Source: Bin87 sp034423115
Lineage (GTDB): Bacteria; Chloroflexota; Dehalococcoidia; Lucifugimonadales; UBA3495
Assembly: GCA_034423115.1 (NCBI GenBank)
Contig: DAOUJD010000064.1
Location: forward strand, 23,591-87,590
Reading direction: 5' to 3'
Length of the DNA: 64,000 bases
The translations under genes and the position numbers were made by a program. The stretch's first letter is position 1. Each line of letters begins with the position of its first letter. The notes beneath the pieces were generated by a model. It had not been told where the DNA came from. It saw nothing but the letters and a program-made list of their open reading frames with translations, and searched no databases. Positions 9,225 through 18,502 of the stretch are shown in pieces.

Positions 9225-10654
9225 CTTCCGCCGAAATCCCATTCATGTCCGCTGTAGAGTTGGCCTCAGCCATCAGAAATCGCGACATATCTGCGGTAGA
9301 GGCCGTTGACGCTTACCTGGATCGCATCGACAAAGTTGGCGACAAGCTGAATGCCTACATAACCGTGTGCGCTGACGAGGCGCGGGCCGATGCCAAACGC
9401 TTGGACGACGAAGCTGCCGCCGGCAATTTCCGAGGTCCGCTTCATGGGGTACCAGTGGGGATCAAGGATCAGATTCACACCGCCGGAATCCCCACCACCG
9501 ACGCCTCCAAAATCCGCGCCGATTTCGTGCCTGATGCGGATGCCACGGTGGTCGCCAAGCTCAAAGCCGCCGGTGCTGTGATCATCGGCAAGACCAACAT
9601 GAGCGAATTCGCACTGGGCGATCCCATCAGCAGTTGGTTTGGGCCGGCGCGCAACCCCTGGGACACGGCGCGCAATCCCGGAACTTCCAGCACCGGTAGC
9701 GGCTCGGCCACCGCCGGGTTCCTCTGCGCCACTTCTCTGGGCGAGGATACCGGCGGGTCTATCCGTGGTCCCGCCGCCAATTGCGGCCTGGTCGGGATAC
9801 GACCCACGTGGGGGCGAGTCAGTCGTGCCGGCGTGGATGGCGCCAGCTGGTCAACGGATACTATCGGCCCCATTTCGCGGACGGTGGCGGATTGCGCCCT
9901 CACTCTGGGAGTCGTCGCCGGCCATGACCCCAACGACCGTTACAGTCGGACCGAACCCGTGCCGGACTATCTGAATGGATTGGACTCCGGCGTCGCGGGA
10001 ATGCGAATTGGAGTGGTTACGGAGTTGATGGGCGGACACGGTCTGTCGTTGAATGACCAGAGCCGGGACGCCGTGGCCGCCGCTGCCGAAGTGTTCCGCG
10101 AGCTTGGCGCAGAAGTCGTTCCGGTCAGCCTGCCAATGGCGCCGTTTACCGGCCCAATCGTGCGCACCATCACGAGCACCGAACGAGTGAGCTTGAACCC
10201 AGAGTGGCTGCGGGAACGCTTCGAGGACTATCACCCCAACACTCGGGTGGCATTTGCAACCGGAAACCTCATACCGGGCCAGGTGTATTACAAGGCGGTG
10301 AAGCTTCGGGCCCTAGTGCGTCGCCAGGTTATCGAGGCGTTCCGTGAGGTGGACCTATTGTTGCAGCCTACGTCGACGGGTCCCGCCGGACTGCTGTCGG
10401 ATGAACCGCCGGTGGTCAACAGCAAGGAGATGGCGGCGGCCGCTTTACGGGAAGGCAGTTTCCGCGGGTTGTACAGTTTGAGCGGGTGCCCCGCGTTGAG
10501 CATCCCGTGCGGGTTCACCAGCGATGGGGAAGGGGCTTTGCCCTTGGCGCTCCAGATCGCCGGTCCACACTTGGGTGAGGCTGCCGCGCTGCGTGCGGCT
10601 TACGCTTATGAACAGGCTACTCCGTGGCATTTGCGACGGCCCCCCGATTTGTAA
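9221..10654 (+). CDS. Amidase-signature family amidohydrolase
   Basis: A 477-residue enzyme of the amidase signature family with the whole Ser-cisSer-Lys triad in place: K82 in PVGIKDQ, S156 in the NPGTSS turn, and nucleophile S180 in GEDTGGSIRGPAA. The spacing (24 residues between the two serines) agrees with GatA. It hydrolyses a small amide or urea-like C-N bond in the cytoplasm; the substrate cannot be read from sequence. The translational overlap with the GatC/AtzG-like gene makes an AtzE-like two-subunit hydrolase more likely than a lone amidase. A hairpin at 10711-10732 probably ends the transcript. Confidence 0.92.
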   Translation: MTSAEIPFMSAVELASAIRNRDISAVEAVDAYLDRIDKVGDKLNAYITVCADEARADAKRLDDEAAAGNFRGPLHGVPVGIKDQIHTAGIPTTDASKIRADFVPDADATVVAKLKAAGAVIIGKTNMSEFALGDPISSWFGPARNPWDTARNPGTSSTGSGSATAGFLCATSLGEDTGGSIRGPAANCGLVGIRPTWGRVSRAGVDGASWSTDTIGPISRTVADCALTLGVVAGHDPNDRYSRTEPVPDYLNGLDSGVAGMRIGVVTELMGGHGLSLNDQSRDAVAAAAEVFRELGAEVVPVSLPMAPFTGPIVRTITSTERVSLNPEWLRERFEDYHPNTRVAFATGNLIPGQVYYKAVKLRALVRRQVIEAFREVDLLLQPTSTGPAGLLSDEPPVVNSKEMAAAALREGSFRGLYSLSGCPALSIPCGFTSDGEGALPLALQIAGPHLGEAAALRAAYAYEQATPWHLRRPPDL

Positions 10655-10704
10655 ATCTCCACCAGAGTCGCACACGCTGAACTAATTTTGTTCACAAGTC
10701 TTTT

Positions 10705-10738
10705 ACGAACGACCGCACAGAGATGTGCGGTCATCGTT
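10705..10738 (+). terminator. Hairpin after the amidase gene
   Basis: A perfect 9-bp stem (GACCGCACA at 10711-10719 with TGTGCGGTC at 10724-10732) and a four-base loop lie 57 bases after the amidase stop. Flanking ACGAAC/GTTTGT could extend pairing. There is no clean U-run, so it may act as a weak or factor-assisted terminator, or as an mRNA end stabiliser. Confidence 0.5.
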
Positions 10739-10783
10739 TGTCGTGTGCTACTCTGTGCCGACTTTTGCTGCCGGGTTGGATTG

Positions 10784-12055
10784 ATGGGGTTGACTATCTT
10801 GCCGGTTTGGCGCCTTTTGGCAGGGATGGCGATCACCTTTGCCCTCGCTCTGGCGTTGGGTTTGGCCTGCACGGATGCGGTGGAAACAGCGCCGGCCAAT
10901 AGTGCCGTGGCCGCGACTGAACAACGGTCTGTAGCAGATTCGGAACAAGACACTCCAACTGATCCCGGGATCACCCGCGATGCGGTGTTATTCGGTCAGT
11001 CCGCCGCGTTTTCCGGCCCAGCCGCGGAGTTGGGCAACGGCATGCAAGTCGGGATCGAGGCAGCATTCCAGGAAGTTAATGCCGATGGCGGTGTGCACGG
11101 ACGCGAACTTAAGCTTGAATCCCTGAACGATTCATACGAGTCCGACTTCGCGCTGTCCAATACGAAGACACTGATCGAAAAGGAAAAGGTTTTTGCGCTA
11201 ATTGGAGCGGTTGGAACACCGACGTCGCGCGCGTCAGCGCCGTTGGCGCAGGCTGCCGGCGTGCCGTTTGTCGCGCCGTTCACGGGTGCCGAATTTTTGC
11301 GTTCCCCTGACCTGAACACCGTGATGAACGTTCGTGCTTCCTACTACCAGGAAACGGAAGCGATGGTAGCTCGCCTTACCGAGGACCTTGGGGTGACTAA
11401 AGTAGCGGTGTTTTATCAGGATGATTCATACGGTCGGAACGGATTGGATGGGACGACGAACGCACTGGCACGGCGTGGCCTGGAGCCAGTCGTTTCCTGG
11501 TCTTACCCGCGCAATACCATCGCTGTGAAAGCTGCGACGCTGAGAATCGCCGAAGCCGACCCGGAAGCGGTGATTATGATTGGTGCATATGCGCCGGTCG
11601 CTAGGGCTATCGAACTATTGCGGAGGGATGTTGACCCCATTCTAATGACGGTGTCGTTCGTGGGCAGCAACGCGCTCGCAGAGGAGTTGGCCGAGGAGAC
11701 TGAGAAGGTGTACGTTACGCAAGTAGTGCCTTTGCCAGATGATGACACCATTCCTGTGGTCGCCCGTTACCATGCCGCTTTGTCCAAATACGATGGGGAC
11801 GCCGAGCCAGGGTTTGTTTCTCTCGAGGGATACCTGGCGGGTAGGTTGGCCATCGCAGGTTTGGAAGCGTGTGGACCCGACCTGAGTCGCGAGTGTTTTC
11901 TTGATTCTTTGAGGGACGCCGGCACCATTGACATCGACGGCATGATGCTAAAGTACGGACCGGATGACAACCAAGGATCCGATGCGGTGTTTTTGACGGC
12001 GGTCGGCGCTGATGGAAAGTATGAACAAGTGGATACTCTACGGGGATTGCAATGA
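10784..12055 (+). CDS. Branched-chain-amino-acid-type ABC substrate-binding lipoprotein
   Basis: A 423-residue exported binding protein of the LivJ/Peripla_BP_6 type. A hydrophobic leader (LLAGMAITFALALALGLAC) ends in a lipobox-like cysteine. An acidic linker follows, then the binding domain starting DPGITRDAVLFGQSAAFSG. Typical blocks are GMQVGIEAAFQEVNADGGV, GAVGTPTSRASAPLAQAAGVP, YQDDSYGRNGL and GFVSLEGYLAGRLA. The start is placed at ATG 10784; ATG 10826 is also possible. No permease or ATPase genes adjoin it. The gene that follows encodes a second, longer paralogue with the same binding domain, so the two arose by tandem duplication. It could serve an ABC transporter encoded elsewhere or act as a receptor. 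Confidence 0.88.
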   Translation: MGLTILPVWRLLAGMAITFALALALGLACTDAVETAPANSAVAATEQRSVADSEQDTPTDPGITRDAVLFGQSAAFSGPAAELGNGMQVGIEAAFQEVNADGGVHGRELKLESLNDSYESDFALSNTKTLIEKEKVFALIGAVGTPTSRASAPLAQAAGVPFVAPFTGAEFLRSPDLNTVMNVRASYYQETEAMVARLTEDLGVTKVAVFYQDDSYGRNGLDGTTNALARRGLEPVVSWSYPRNTIAVKAATLRIAEADPEAVIMIGAYAPVARAIELLRRDVDPILMTVSFVGSNALAEELAEETEKVYVTQVVPLPDDDTIPVVARYHAALSKYDGDAEPGFVSLEGYLAGRLAIAGLEACGPDLSRECFLDSLRDAGTIDIDGMMLKYGPDDNQGSDAVFLTAVGADGKYEQVDTLRGLQ

Positions 12056-12193
12056 AGCCACAGTAGGTTTCTTGGAGGTCTGCTAATCATTCATTCGAGA
12101 CGCGGTCCAATGGGCTCTTTGAGTTCACTGTTGGAGCCAATAACCACAGACAAAGAAGGGGCGATTGATCACCGATTGGTTCAGACCTCCTCC

Positions 12194-12451
12194 TTACCAT
12201 TCAAACCAATTAGTAGATACAAGTTTCGCAAATCGGGGCGATTGTCTTCGTCCACAATATGAGATCACCACCCGGTTATCGGGGTTGGCGCAACGATACC
12301 ATTCGTTCCCAAGGTAAAGCTCCGCTGGCCCGTAACGAGCGAACGAAGTCCCGTATTTGCCAGGAGAGAGCTCAACGTGAACCGCGATCCACCGTGCATT
12401 TTGTGCACAAGCCACAGCGGGTGTTTTTGTAGCATCCGGTATAAAAATCAC
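12194..12451 (-). CDS. Possible small ORF or gene remnant between two binding-protein genes
   Basis: This 412-base gap between the tandem binding proteins is otherwise empty. On the minus strand a frame runs from GTG 12451 to TAA at 12194 (85 residues). It contains the ordered-looking pattern YLGNEWYRCANPDN and YCG with few rare codons. No family is recognised and no clear ribosome site is present. It could be the 3' end of a lost secreted-protein gene. Confidence 0.3.
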   Translation of the reverse strand: MIFIPDATKTPAVACAQNARWIAVHVELSPGKYGTSFARYGPAELYLGNEWYRCANPDNRVVISYCGRRQSPRFAKLVSTNWFEW

Positions 12452-12470
12452 AAATGGAGATAAGAACGTG

Positions 12471-14858
12471 ATGAGAATCCGACCCAAACTCCCCATGGTT
12501 TCAGCAGTTTTACTCGCCGCGATCCTGGCCGCCACGGCCGGATGGCTGGCGTTGAATACTACGGCGCGTGCTCAGACGACTTTGCCCGCGCCTGCCGATG
12601 TCAGTGCAGTGAATGGCGACGATTCCGGCCAGGTTGTGGTGTCGTGGGACGCGGTGGATGGGGCTTCGAGTTATAGCGTCCGTTGGGTCAACCTCGGGGC
12701 GGCTTGGGATGCATATCGCGCCGGACTGGAGTGGCAGAAACTCATCCAGTCGGTTGATATTGCAGACAGCGGAGATACCACCAACACCTTGACCGTCAAC
12801 AACCTAACGCCGGGAACTCAGTACTCATTTGGAGTGGGGAGCAAAAACACCGCCGGGGCAAACCCAAATTGGTCCTCTTGGGTGTCGTTCACTCCAGCAG
12901 GGGATGACGGCACCACCGACGTCCAGGATATGGTCCATTTGCAGTCCGCTGCGTTGGCGCTCGCCCAGAATGCCAACGCGCTGGTGGGCGTCGGATCGGT
13001 CCCGACCGACGCGAGCATGACGCGAGCTTCCATTGGTCAAGACATGGCCGCGGTTGGGAGACTCAAAGGCACGCTCAACACGGAGCTGGCGATCCTCAAG
13101 GCCAAGGGTCCTGAACGCCGGGTCGGCTACATCGAGGCGCAGGTGGGGCGGTTGGTCGCAAACGTGGACGCGATCCAGCAGGGCCGGGGACCTTTACTGC
13201 TCGCATTGCAGGCCGAAGGGGAAAGCCGGTTGGAGTTGACCCGGAACAATAGCGCAGTGCTGTTCCCGAGAACCGGCGCCAGCGTGGACATGCAGTTCTA
13301 CGACTTGGTAACCGACGCCGACGGCAACGTGTCTGCGGAAGACATACTGCAATACGTGCACACGGAGAGCCTGGGCGCAAACGCAACATTGGGGCATACC
13401 CTACTGCTGGTGGCGAGCCTCATGCAAGATCCAACGTTTGTAGCGCGCATCCAGGAGGCATACGATTCCGTCGGTGGGCGCGTTGACCGAGACGTTGAAT
13501 ATCTGCGCGCAAATCGCCCCGAAGGATTGAGTGACAGGGTTCTTGAATTGGCTGAAAACGTGCGCGACGCCGGGGGCGGAGATCTTGACTACTTTGACCG
13601 CCTGGTCGCCCGGCTCGAACTGGTCGTAAATGAAAGGGACCTGATCGAGGAGAATACGGAAATTCTTGATGATCTGCTGGAGCAGATTGACCATCTGTCT
13701 TCGGAAGTTCGGGGCGCTGACGTGCCGGCGGTGCCTGCTAGGGACATGGAGGACACCGGCGATCCAGGAATAACCGACAACGAAATACTTTTCGGGCAGT
13801 CGGCTGCATTGATGGGGTCCAATCAGGCTCTAGGCAAAGGAATGCAGATCGGAATCGAGGCAGCATTCAAGGAAGCGAATGATGCCGGCGGTGTCTACGG
13901 ACGCCAACTGAAACTCACGACGATGGATGACAGGTATGAGCCCGACGCGGCGTTTGCGAACACGTTGGAGTTCGTTGAGGGTGACAACCCGGTATTCGCG
14001 CTGATCGGGGCTGTTGGTACGCCCACGTCCCGGGCCGCGTTGCCCGTGGCCCAGGATGCCGGCGTGCCTTTTGTCGGCGCGTTCACCGGAGCCCAGTTGC
14101 TGCGCGACGATGAGTTGACCAACGTGCTCAATTACCGCGCGTCGTATTACGACGAGACCAGGGAAATGGTGGAAAGCCTCAGCGATGCGGGCGTCACCAA
14201 AGTGGCGGTGCTGTATCAGAACGACTCATACGGCGTCGATGGGCTCAGCGGTGTAGAAGCAGCGCTCGCGGAACAGGACGGTATGGAACTGGTGGCATCC
14301 TGGTACTATCGGCGTAACACCAGCGCCGTGGAGTCTGCGGCGTACCGGATCTCTGAGCAGGATCCGGAAGCGGTCATCATCGTGGGCACATCTGCGCCTG
14401 CTGCGAATATCATAAAGAAGCTGCGAATGAAGATGGACCCGGACCCGACCTTCCTGGCGGTTTCGTTTGTCGGCAGCAACGCCTTGGTCAACGCATTGGG
14501 TAATGAAGGCGCAGGCGTCTACGTGACCCAAGTCGTTCCTTTGCCAAGCGATTCAAGCAACGCCGTGGTTGCCAAATACCGCGCCGCCCTGACTGCCTAC
14601 GATTCTGGAGCGGAACATGGGTTCATCTCTCTTGAGGGTTATCTCGCGGGACGCATGGCTATATCGCGCTTGCAGGCCTGCGGCGCCAACGTGAGCCGGG
14701 AATGTTTCCTCGATGTCCAGGGTGCTACCACGACCATTGATATCGATGGACTCTCACTCACATTCGGGCCTGGCGACAACCAGGGGTCAGACACTGTCTT
14801 CCTGACCGTGATCGGCGCTGATGGAGAGTACGATCAGGTCAACGCCATCACACGTTAA
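12471..14858 (+). CDS. FN3-domain plus LivJ-type substrate-binding fusion protein
   Basis: A 795-residue secreted protein in three parts. Residues 1-36 are a signal peptide (basic start, hydrophobic core, cleavage near ARAQ). Residues 40-143 form a fibronectin type III domain (VVVSWDAVDGASSYSVRW, LTVNNLTPGTQYSFGV). Residues 150-420 are a largely helical acidic region. From about 430 onward comes a complete Peripla_BP_6 domain starting DPGITDNEILFGQSAALMG, clearly homologous to the gene upstream. GGAGA lies 9 bases before the ATG; GTG 12468 is also possible. FN3 domains are common in cell-surface proteins but unusual on an ABC binding protein. The fusion suggests surface display or binding to polymer. 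No permease gene is adjacent. Confidence 0.85.
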   Translation: MRIRPKLPMVSAVLLAAILAATAGWLALNTTARAQTTLPAPADVSAVNGDDSGQVVVSWDAVDGASSYSVRWVNLGAAWDAYRAGLEWQKLIQSVDIADSGDTTNTLTVNNLTPGTQYSFGVGSKNTAGANPNWSSWVSFTPAGDDGTTDVQDMVHLQSAALALAQNANALVGVGSVPTDASMTRASIGQDMAAVGRLKGTLNTELAILKAKGPERRVGYIEAQVGRLVANVDAIQQGRGPLLLALQAEGESRLELTRNNSAVLFPRTGASVDMQFYDLVTDADGNVSAEDILQYVHTESLGANATLGHTLLLVASLMQDPTFVARIQEAYDSVGGRVDRDVEYLRANRPEGLSDRVLELAENVRDAGGGDLDYFDRLVARLELVVNERDLIEENTEILDDLLEQIDHLSSEVRGADVPAVPARDMEDTGDPGITDNEILFGQSAALMGSNQALGKGMQIGIEAAFKEANDAGGVYGRQLKLTTMDDRYEPDAAFANTLEFVEGDNPVFALIGAVGTPTSRAALPVAQDAGVPFVGAFTGAQLLRDDELTNVLNYRASYYDETREMVESLSDAGVTKVAVLYQNDSYGVDGLSGVEAALAEQDGMELVASWYYRRNTSAVESAAYRISEQDPEAVIIVGTSAPAANIIKKLRMKMDPDPTFLAVSFVGSNALVNALGNEGAGVYVTQVVPLPSDSSNAVVAKYRAALTAYDSGAEHGFISLEGYLAGRMAISRLQACGANVSRECFLDVQGATTTIDIDGLSLTFGPGDNQGSDTVFLTVIGADGEYDQVNAITR

Positions 14859-14912
14859 CTTTGATGGGCGTTTCCAAAAACGCTGACCCCGTTGTCGGAC
14901 GTTTGCGGAAAT

Positions 14913-14944
14913 CGGTCGGACATTGCCTTGGCAGTGTCCGACCG
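14913..14944 (+). terminator. Strong stem-loop after the FN3-binding-protein gene
   Basis: CGGTCGGACATTGCC pairs with GGCAGTGTCCGACCG (15 bp, one G-U) around a TT turn, 55 bases after the stop, followed by TTGCTTG. A likely intrinsic terminator for the plus-strand genes. Confidence 0.6.
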
Positions 14945-14994
14945 TTGCTTGTCAATCGACTAACCGAGTCGGAAAGCGCACCGACTGTGTGGAT

Positions 14995-15022
14995 TCCCCG
15001 CAGCACACAAGTGTCGCGGGGA
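14995..15022. terminator. Hairpin between convergent genes
   Basis: TCCCCGC (14995-15001) pairs with GCGGGGA (15016-15022). On the plus strand it is followed by GTGTTTT. It sits between the plus-strand binding protein and the minus-strand amidohydrolase, so it may end transcription from either side. Confidence 0.5.
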
Positions 15023-15033
15023 GTGTTTTCCGT

Positions 15034-16629
15034 TCAGCCCTCGTACACGGTATGTCCGCCGACTATCGTTCGTTCGATGGGAATATCCTTGATCCCAAAG
15101 GGGTCGATAGCCGTCGGGTCGGCGCCCAGCACCACCAGGTCAGCCAGTTTGCCGACCTCGATGCTGCCCTTCAGGTTCTCTTCGAACCCAGCATAGGCGC
15201 CGTTGAAGGTGTAGATGCGTAGGGCGTCCTCCACCGATATGCGCTGATTCATCCCCCATTCGCGCCCCTCGCTGTCGGTTCGGGTAACGCAGCTCTGGAT
15301 GCCCATGAGCGGTTCGAAGGGACCGGGTGGGTAGTCGGTGGCGCCGGTGGACATGACCTTGTAGTCCATGAATGAACGCTGGGCGAACATCCACTGCAAG
15401 CGTTCCTCGCCATAGAACTGCATCTTCTCGCCGTGGTAGTACACATAGGTGCAAAACGGTGTCGCCACCGTGCCCAGTTTGTTCATTCGAGTGAGCAGGT
15501 CGTGATTGACCAGTGTGCAGTGCTCGACACGGTGTCGCGGGTCGGGCCGGGGGTCGCCGGCCTGTGCGGCTTCGTAGGCTTTGAGCACCAGGTCGATGGT
15601 GGAGTCCCCGTTGGCATGGATGCACACCTGAAAGCCGGCGGCGTGCATCTGCATGACGTTTTCCAGGATCTCATCCTCGGTCATGGTCAGGATGCCGTGG
15701 TCGCAGCAGCTGCCGACGTACGGCTCGGAAAGATAGGCCGTCCGTGATGCTATAGCGCCATCGGCAACCATCTTGATGCCCCCGATGCGTAAGCGATCAT
15801 CGCCCATACCGGATCGAATACCGGCGTCTCGCAACGCCGGGAAGTAGCGGTACCACATGAGCGCATAGACACGCAGGCTCAAGTCGCCGGAGTCGCGGCC
15901 TTCCTGGTAAGTCTGCAGTTCGTAGTCGGTTACCCGCGCATCGTGCACGCTGGTCAAGCCGGCGCGGTTTAGCATCTCGCAGATGACCCGCAGGCCTTCC
16001 CTGCGGGTATCGGCGGACTCTACCGGAAGTTGGTTTTCCCGGATGTCGTCAACGGCGCGTTCGTAAATCACGCCGTTCAACCTGCCGGTGTCGGGATTGC
16101 GCCCGAGGCGTCCGCCCGGTGGGTCCGGTGATTCATCATGGAACCCGCCCCGTTCCAGCGCCAGTGTATTACCGAAGTACACGTGGCCGGCGCGGTGGGA
16201 TACCAATACGGGATGGTCGGTGCTGACCGCGTCCAGGTCTTCCCGACGCAGGAACCGATTTTCGGTGGTCTTGGTGTCATCGAACTTGAACCCCTGCACC
16301 CAGTGGCCGGCCGGTGTTACGGCAACTCGTTCCCGAAGGGCCTGTTGGATGTCTGAGATGGTTGGCAGCGCACAATCGGCAGCCATCACGTGGCGCGTTC
16401 CGCTGCTGAGCACATGGATGTGTGCGTCTATGAAACCCGGCAGCACCGTTTTTCCGGGCAATTCAATGATTTTCGTGGCGGGCCCGATCAGCGTTTCCAC
16501 GTCGGAGTCTGACCCGACGCCGATGAACCGCCCGTCCCGCATGGCCACTGCGGTAGCCCTCGGTTGGTCTGGATCGATGGTGATGACGTTGGCGCGGCGG
16601 ATCACCGTATCTGCATGGTACGCGGCCAT
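15034..16629 (-). CDS. Metal-dependent amidohydrolase (YtcJ-like)
   Basis: A 531-residue amidohydrolase-3 family protein. It begins with a beta-sandwich part (TVIRRANVITID). The metal site HIH lies in FIDAHIHVLSSG. Further metal-binding blocks are QVCIHANGDSTIDLVL, DPRHRVEHCTLV and the C-terminal YTFNGAYAGFEEN followed by GKLADLVVLGADP, the usual closing strand. Members hydrolyse N-formyl, urea-like or cyclic amide bonds; the specificity of YtcJ proteins is poorly known. It is upstream-adjacent, on the same strand, to an alcohol dehydrogenase and an SDR (gaps of 15 and 7 bases), so it is the last gene of a likely catabolic operon. Confidence 0.9.
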   Translation of the reverse strand: MAAYHADTVIRRANVITIDPDQPRATAVAMRDGRFIGVGSDSDVETLIGPATKIIELPGKTVLPGFIDAHIHVLSSGTRHVMAADCALPTISDIQQALRERVAVTPAGHWVQGFKFDDTKTTENRFLRREDLDAVSTDHPVLVSHRAGHVYFGNTLALERGGFHDESPDPPGGRLGRNPDTGRLNGVIYERAVDDIRENQLPVESADTRREGLRVICEMLNRAGLTSVHDARVTDYELQTYQEGRDSGDLSLRVYALMWYRYFPALRDAGIRSGMGDDRLRIGGIKMVADGAIASRTAYLSEPYVGSCCDHGILTMTEDEILENVMQMHAAGFQVCIHANGDSTIDLVLKAYEAAQAGDPRPDPRHRVEHCTLVNHDLLTRMNKLGTVATPFCTYVYYHGEKMQFYGEERLQWMFAQRSFMDYKVMSTGATDYPPGPFEPLMGIQSCVTRTDSEGREWGMNQRISVEDALRIYTFNGAYAGFEENLKGSIEVGKLADLVVLGADPTAIDPFGIKDIPIERTIVGGHTVYEG

Positions 16630-16644
16630 TGGTTGCTCCTTCGG

Positions 16645-17742
16645 TTAGCTGACTGGGACTATTGCCACGTGAATGCTGGGGACGCCGGCTTCGCCACTCA
16701 GCGTGGCCAAAGCGTGTTCCGCCTGCTCGATGGGAAAGCTGTGTGTATGCAGGCGTTCCATCGGGTATTTGCGCGAATGGATCGTGTCCACGGCGCGGCG
16801 AAATGCGGAATATTCAACCCCCAGCACCCCACGCAGAGTGATCTTTTTCCAGATGATGTCGTCCGGCGACAATCCTTCAAACGCTCTGCGTCCCTTCAAA
16901 CCGGCGAGCACCACGGTTCCTCCAGGCTTCACCATTTGGATGGCCTGGTTCACCGCCCCCACCGCGTACGGCGTGGTATCAACTACGCAGTCCACGCCCG
17001 CGCCGTCAGTTGCCGCCAGAACTCGATCGACCGGGTCTTCACCATCCACGTTGATGGCAATGTCGGCGCCCATTTCTCGAGCCAAGGCCAGTTTGTGCTC
17101 GTCCCTCCCCAAGCCCGTGATAGCGACTATAGAGGCTCCGGACTCCTTGGCGGCGATGGCAGAGCAGATGCCGCGCTGGCCGGAACCCAGCACAGCCAGG
17201 GTTTGACCTGGCTGTAATCCCGTGGCGTCCACACCCCAGGCGAACCCGGCGCCCAACGGGTTGAACATGACGGCCACTGCGGGATCCAGGTCGCCGTCCA
17301 TGGGGAACACTACCGATCCTGCTGGCAGGTACAGGTACTCCGAATAGCCACCCCAAAGACCGGGCGATTTGTCCAAACCAGTCTGCCCGAATCCGCCCGC
17401 GGTCGGGCACGGTTCGGTCCCACCGTCGTCGCAGGCCGCGCAACGACCGCAGCGATAGCCTGACCGCACTGCGACCCGGTCGCCGATCCCCACTCCCCAA
17501 CGCTCCGACGCCTGCGGGCCAATAGCGGCGATGCGACCCAGCGGTTCATGTCCGAGGATTATCGGGTATGGAATGTCCAGATCTCCACGGAACCACTCGT
17601 AATCCGTGCCGCAAATGCCTGTGGCTTCGATCCTTACGATGGCTTCGTCGTCGCTAATCTCGGGGATGTCGAGGTTCCTGATCTCCATCACGTTGGGAGC
17701 GGTAGCAACGGCGGCGAGGGATTGTTGCGGCAAGGTGGTCAT
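16645..17742 (-). CDS. Zinc-dependent alcohol dehydrogenase (MDR family)
   Basis: A 365-residue medium-chain dehydrogenase. The catalytic zinc region is GICGTDYEWF and GHEPLGRIAAIG. The structural zinc lobe has the four cysteines of YRCGRCAACDDGGTEPC. The nucleotide-binding turn is VLGSGQRG. It should oxidise or reduce a secondary alcohol or polyol with NAD(P). The gene sits between the SDR (7 bases upstream) and the amidohydrolase (15 bases downstream), suggesting a shared catabolic route. The closest relatives are of the threonine/sorbitol dehydrogenase type, but the substrate is unknown. Confidence 0.9.
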   Translation of the reverse strand: MTTLPQQSLAAVATAPNVMEIRNLDIPEISDDEAIVRIEATGICGTDYEWFRGDLDIPYPIILGHEPLGRIAAIGPQASERWGVGIGDRVAVRSGYRCGRCAACDDGGTEPCPTAGGFGQTGLDKSPGLWGGYSEYLYLPAGSVVFPMDGDLDPAVAVMFNPLGAGFAWGVDATGLQPGQTLAVLGSGQRGICSAIAAKESGASIVAITGLGRDEHKLALAREMGADIAINVDGEDPVDRVLAATDGAGVDCVVDTTPYAVGAVNQAIQMVKPGGTVVLAGLKGRRAFEGLSPDDIIWKKITLRGVLGVEYSAFRRAVDTIHSRKYPMERLHTHSFPIEQAEHALATLSGEAGVPSIHVAIVPVS

Positions 17743-17749
17743 GGATGCC

Positions 17750-18502
17750 TCACTTGGCGGTGTACCCGCCGTCGATAACGAGTTCGCTGCCGGTCATGAA
17801 CGACGATTCATCTGACGCAAGAAACAACGCGCCATACGAGATATCCTCGGTGGTGCCGACACGCCCCAACGGGATTTGGTCGACGCGAGCCTGGATTTCC
17901 TCGGGAGTCTGGCTGGTGAGGCCGTCGCGCCGCATATCGGTAACAACGGAGCCGGGGTGGATGGAGTTGGCGCGAATGTTGTCGGCCGCGTGTTGAATAG
18001 CGGTGGACTTGGTGAACAGGCGGACGGCTCCCTTGGTGGCGATGTAGGCCGGCGGCCCGATGGACACTAACCCGCTGATGGACGATATGTTGATTATGCT
18101 GCCACCGCCGGCTCGCCGCATGGCCGGTATTGCCGCTCTTGTTCCCAGGAACACGCCCTTAGCGTTGACATCCATGATGTTGTCCCAGTCTTCGCCCGTA
18201 GTTTCCTCGATGTTCTTGCGTAGCACGATAGCCGCGTTGTTCACCAGGACGTCCACTTTGCCAAACCGATCCTCGGCCGTTTGGATGGCGAGATCCCAAT
18301 CGTCCAGACTGGTCACATCCAGGTGCAGGTAGACCGCCTCACCGCCCAACTCGCGGATCTCGGCTTCCACCTGCATTCCGAGTTCGTCGCGAACGTCGCC
18401 GATCACCACTTTGGCCCCTTCCTGGGCAAACATCCTGGCCTCGGTGGCTCCCTGTCCTCGAGCTCCGCCAGTGATGATTGCGACTTTGCCTTCCAACCTC
18501 AT
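17750..18502 (-). CDS. Short-chain dehydrogenase/reductase
   Basis: A 250-residue classical SDR. The cofactor turn is TGGARGQG (residues 11-18), the NNA motif lies at 88-90, and the catalytic Ser140/141, Tyr153 and Lys157 lie in NISSISG and YIATKGAV. An aspartate at the end of strand 2 (GDV) favours NAD over NADP. The closing block FMTGSELVIDGGYTAK is typical. The start overlaps the stop of the upstream membrane gene by four bases (ATGA at 18499-18502), so translation is probably coupled. It likely works with the zinc dehydrogenase downstream. Confidence 0.92.
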   Translation of the reverse strand: MRLEGKVAIITGGARGQGATEARMFAQEGAKVVIGDVRDELGMQVEAEIRELGGEAVYLHLDVTSLDDWDLAIQTAEDRFGKVDVLVNNAAIVLRKNIEETTGEDWDNIMDVNAKGVFLGTRAAIPAMRRAGGGSIINISSISGLVSIGPPAYIATKGAVRLFTKSTAIQHAADNIRANSIHPGSVVTDMRRDGLTSQTPEEIQARVDQIPLGRVGTTEDISYGALFLASDESSFMTGSELVIDGGYTAK

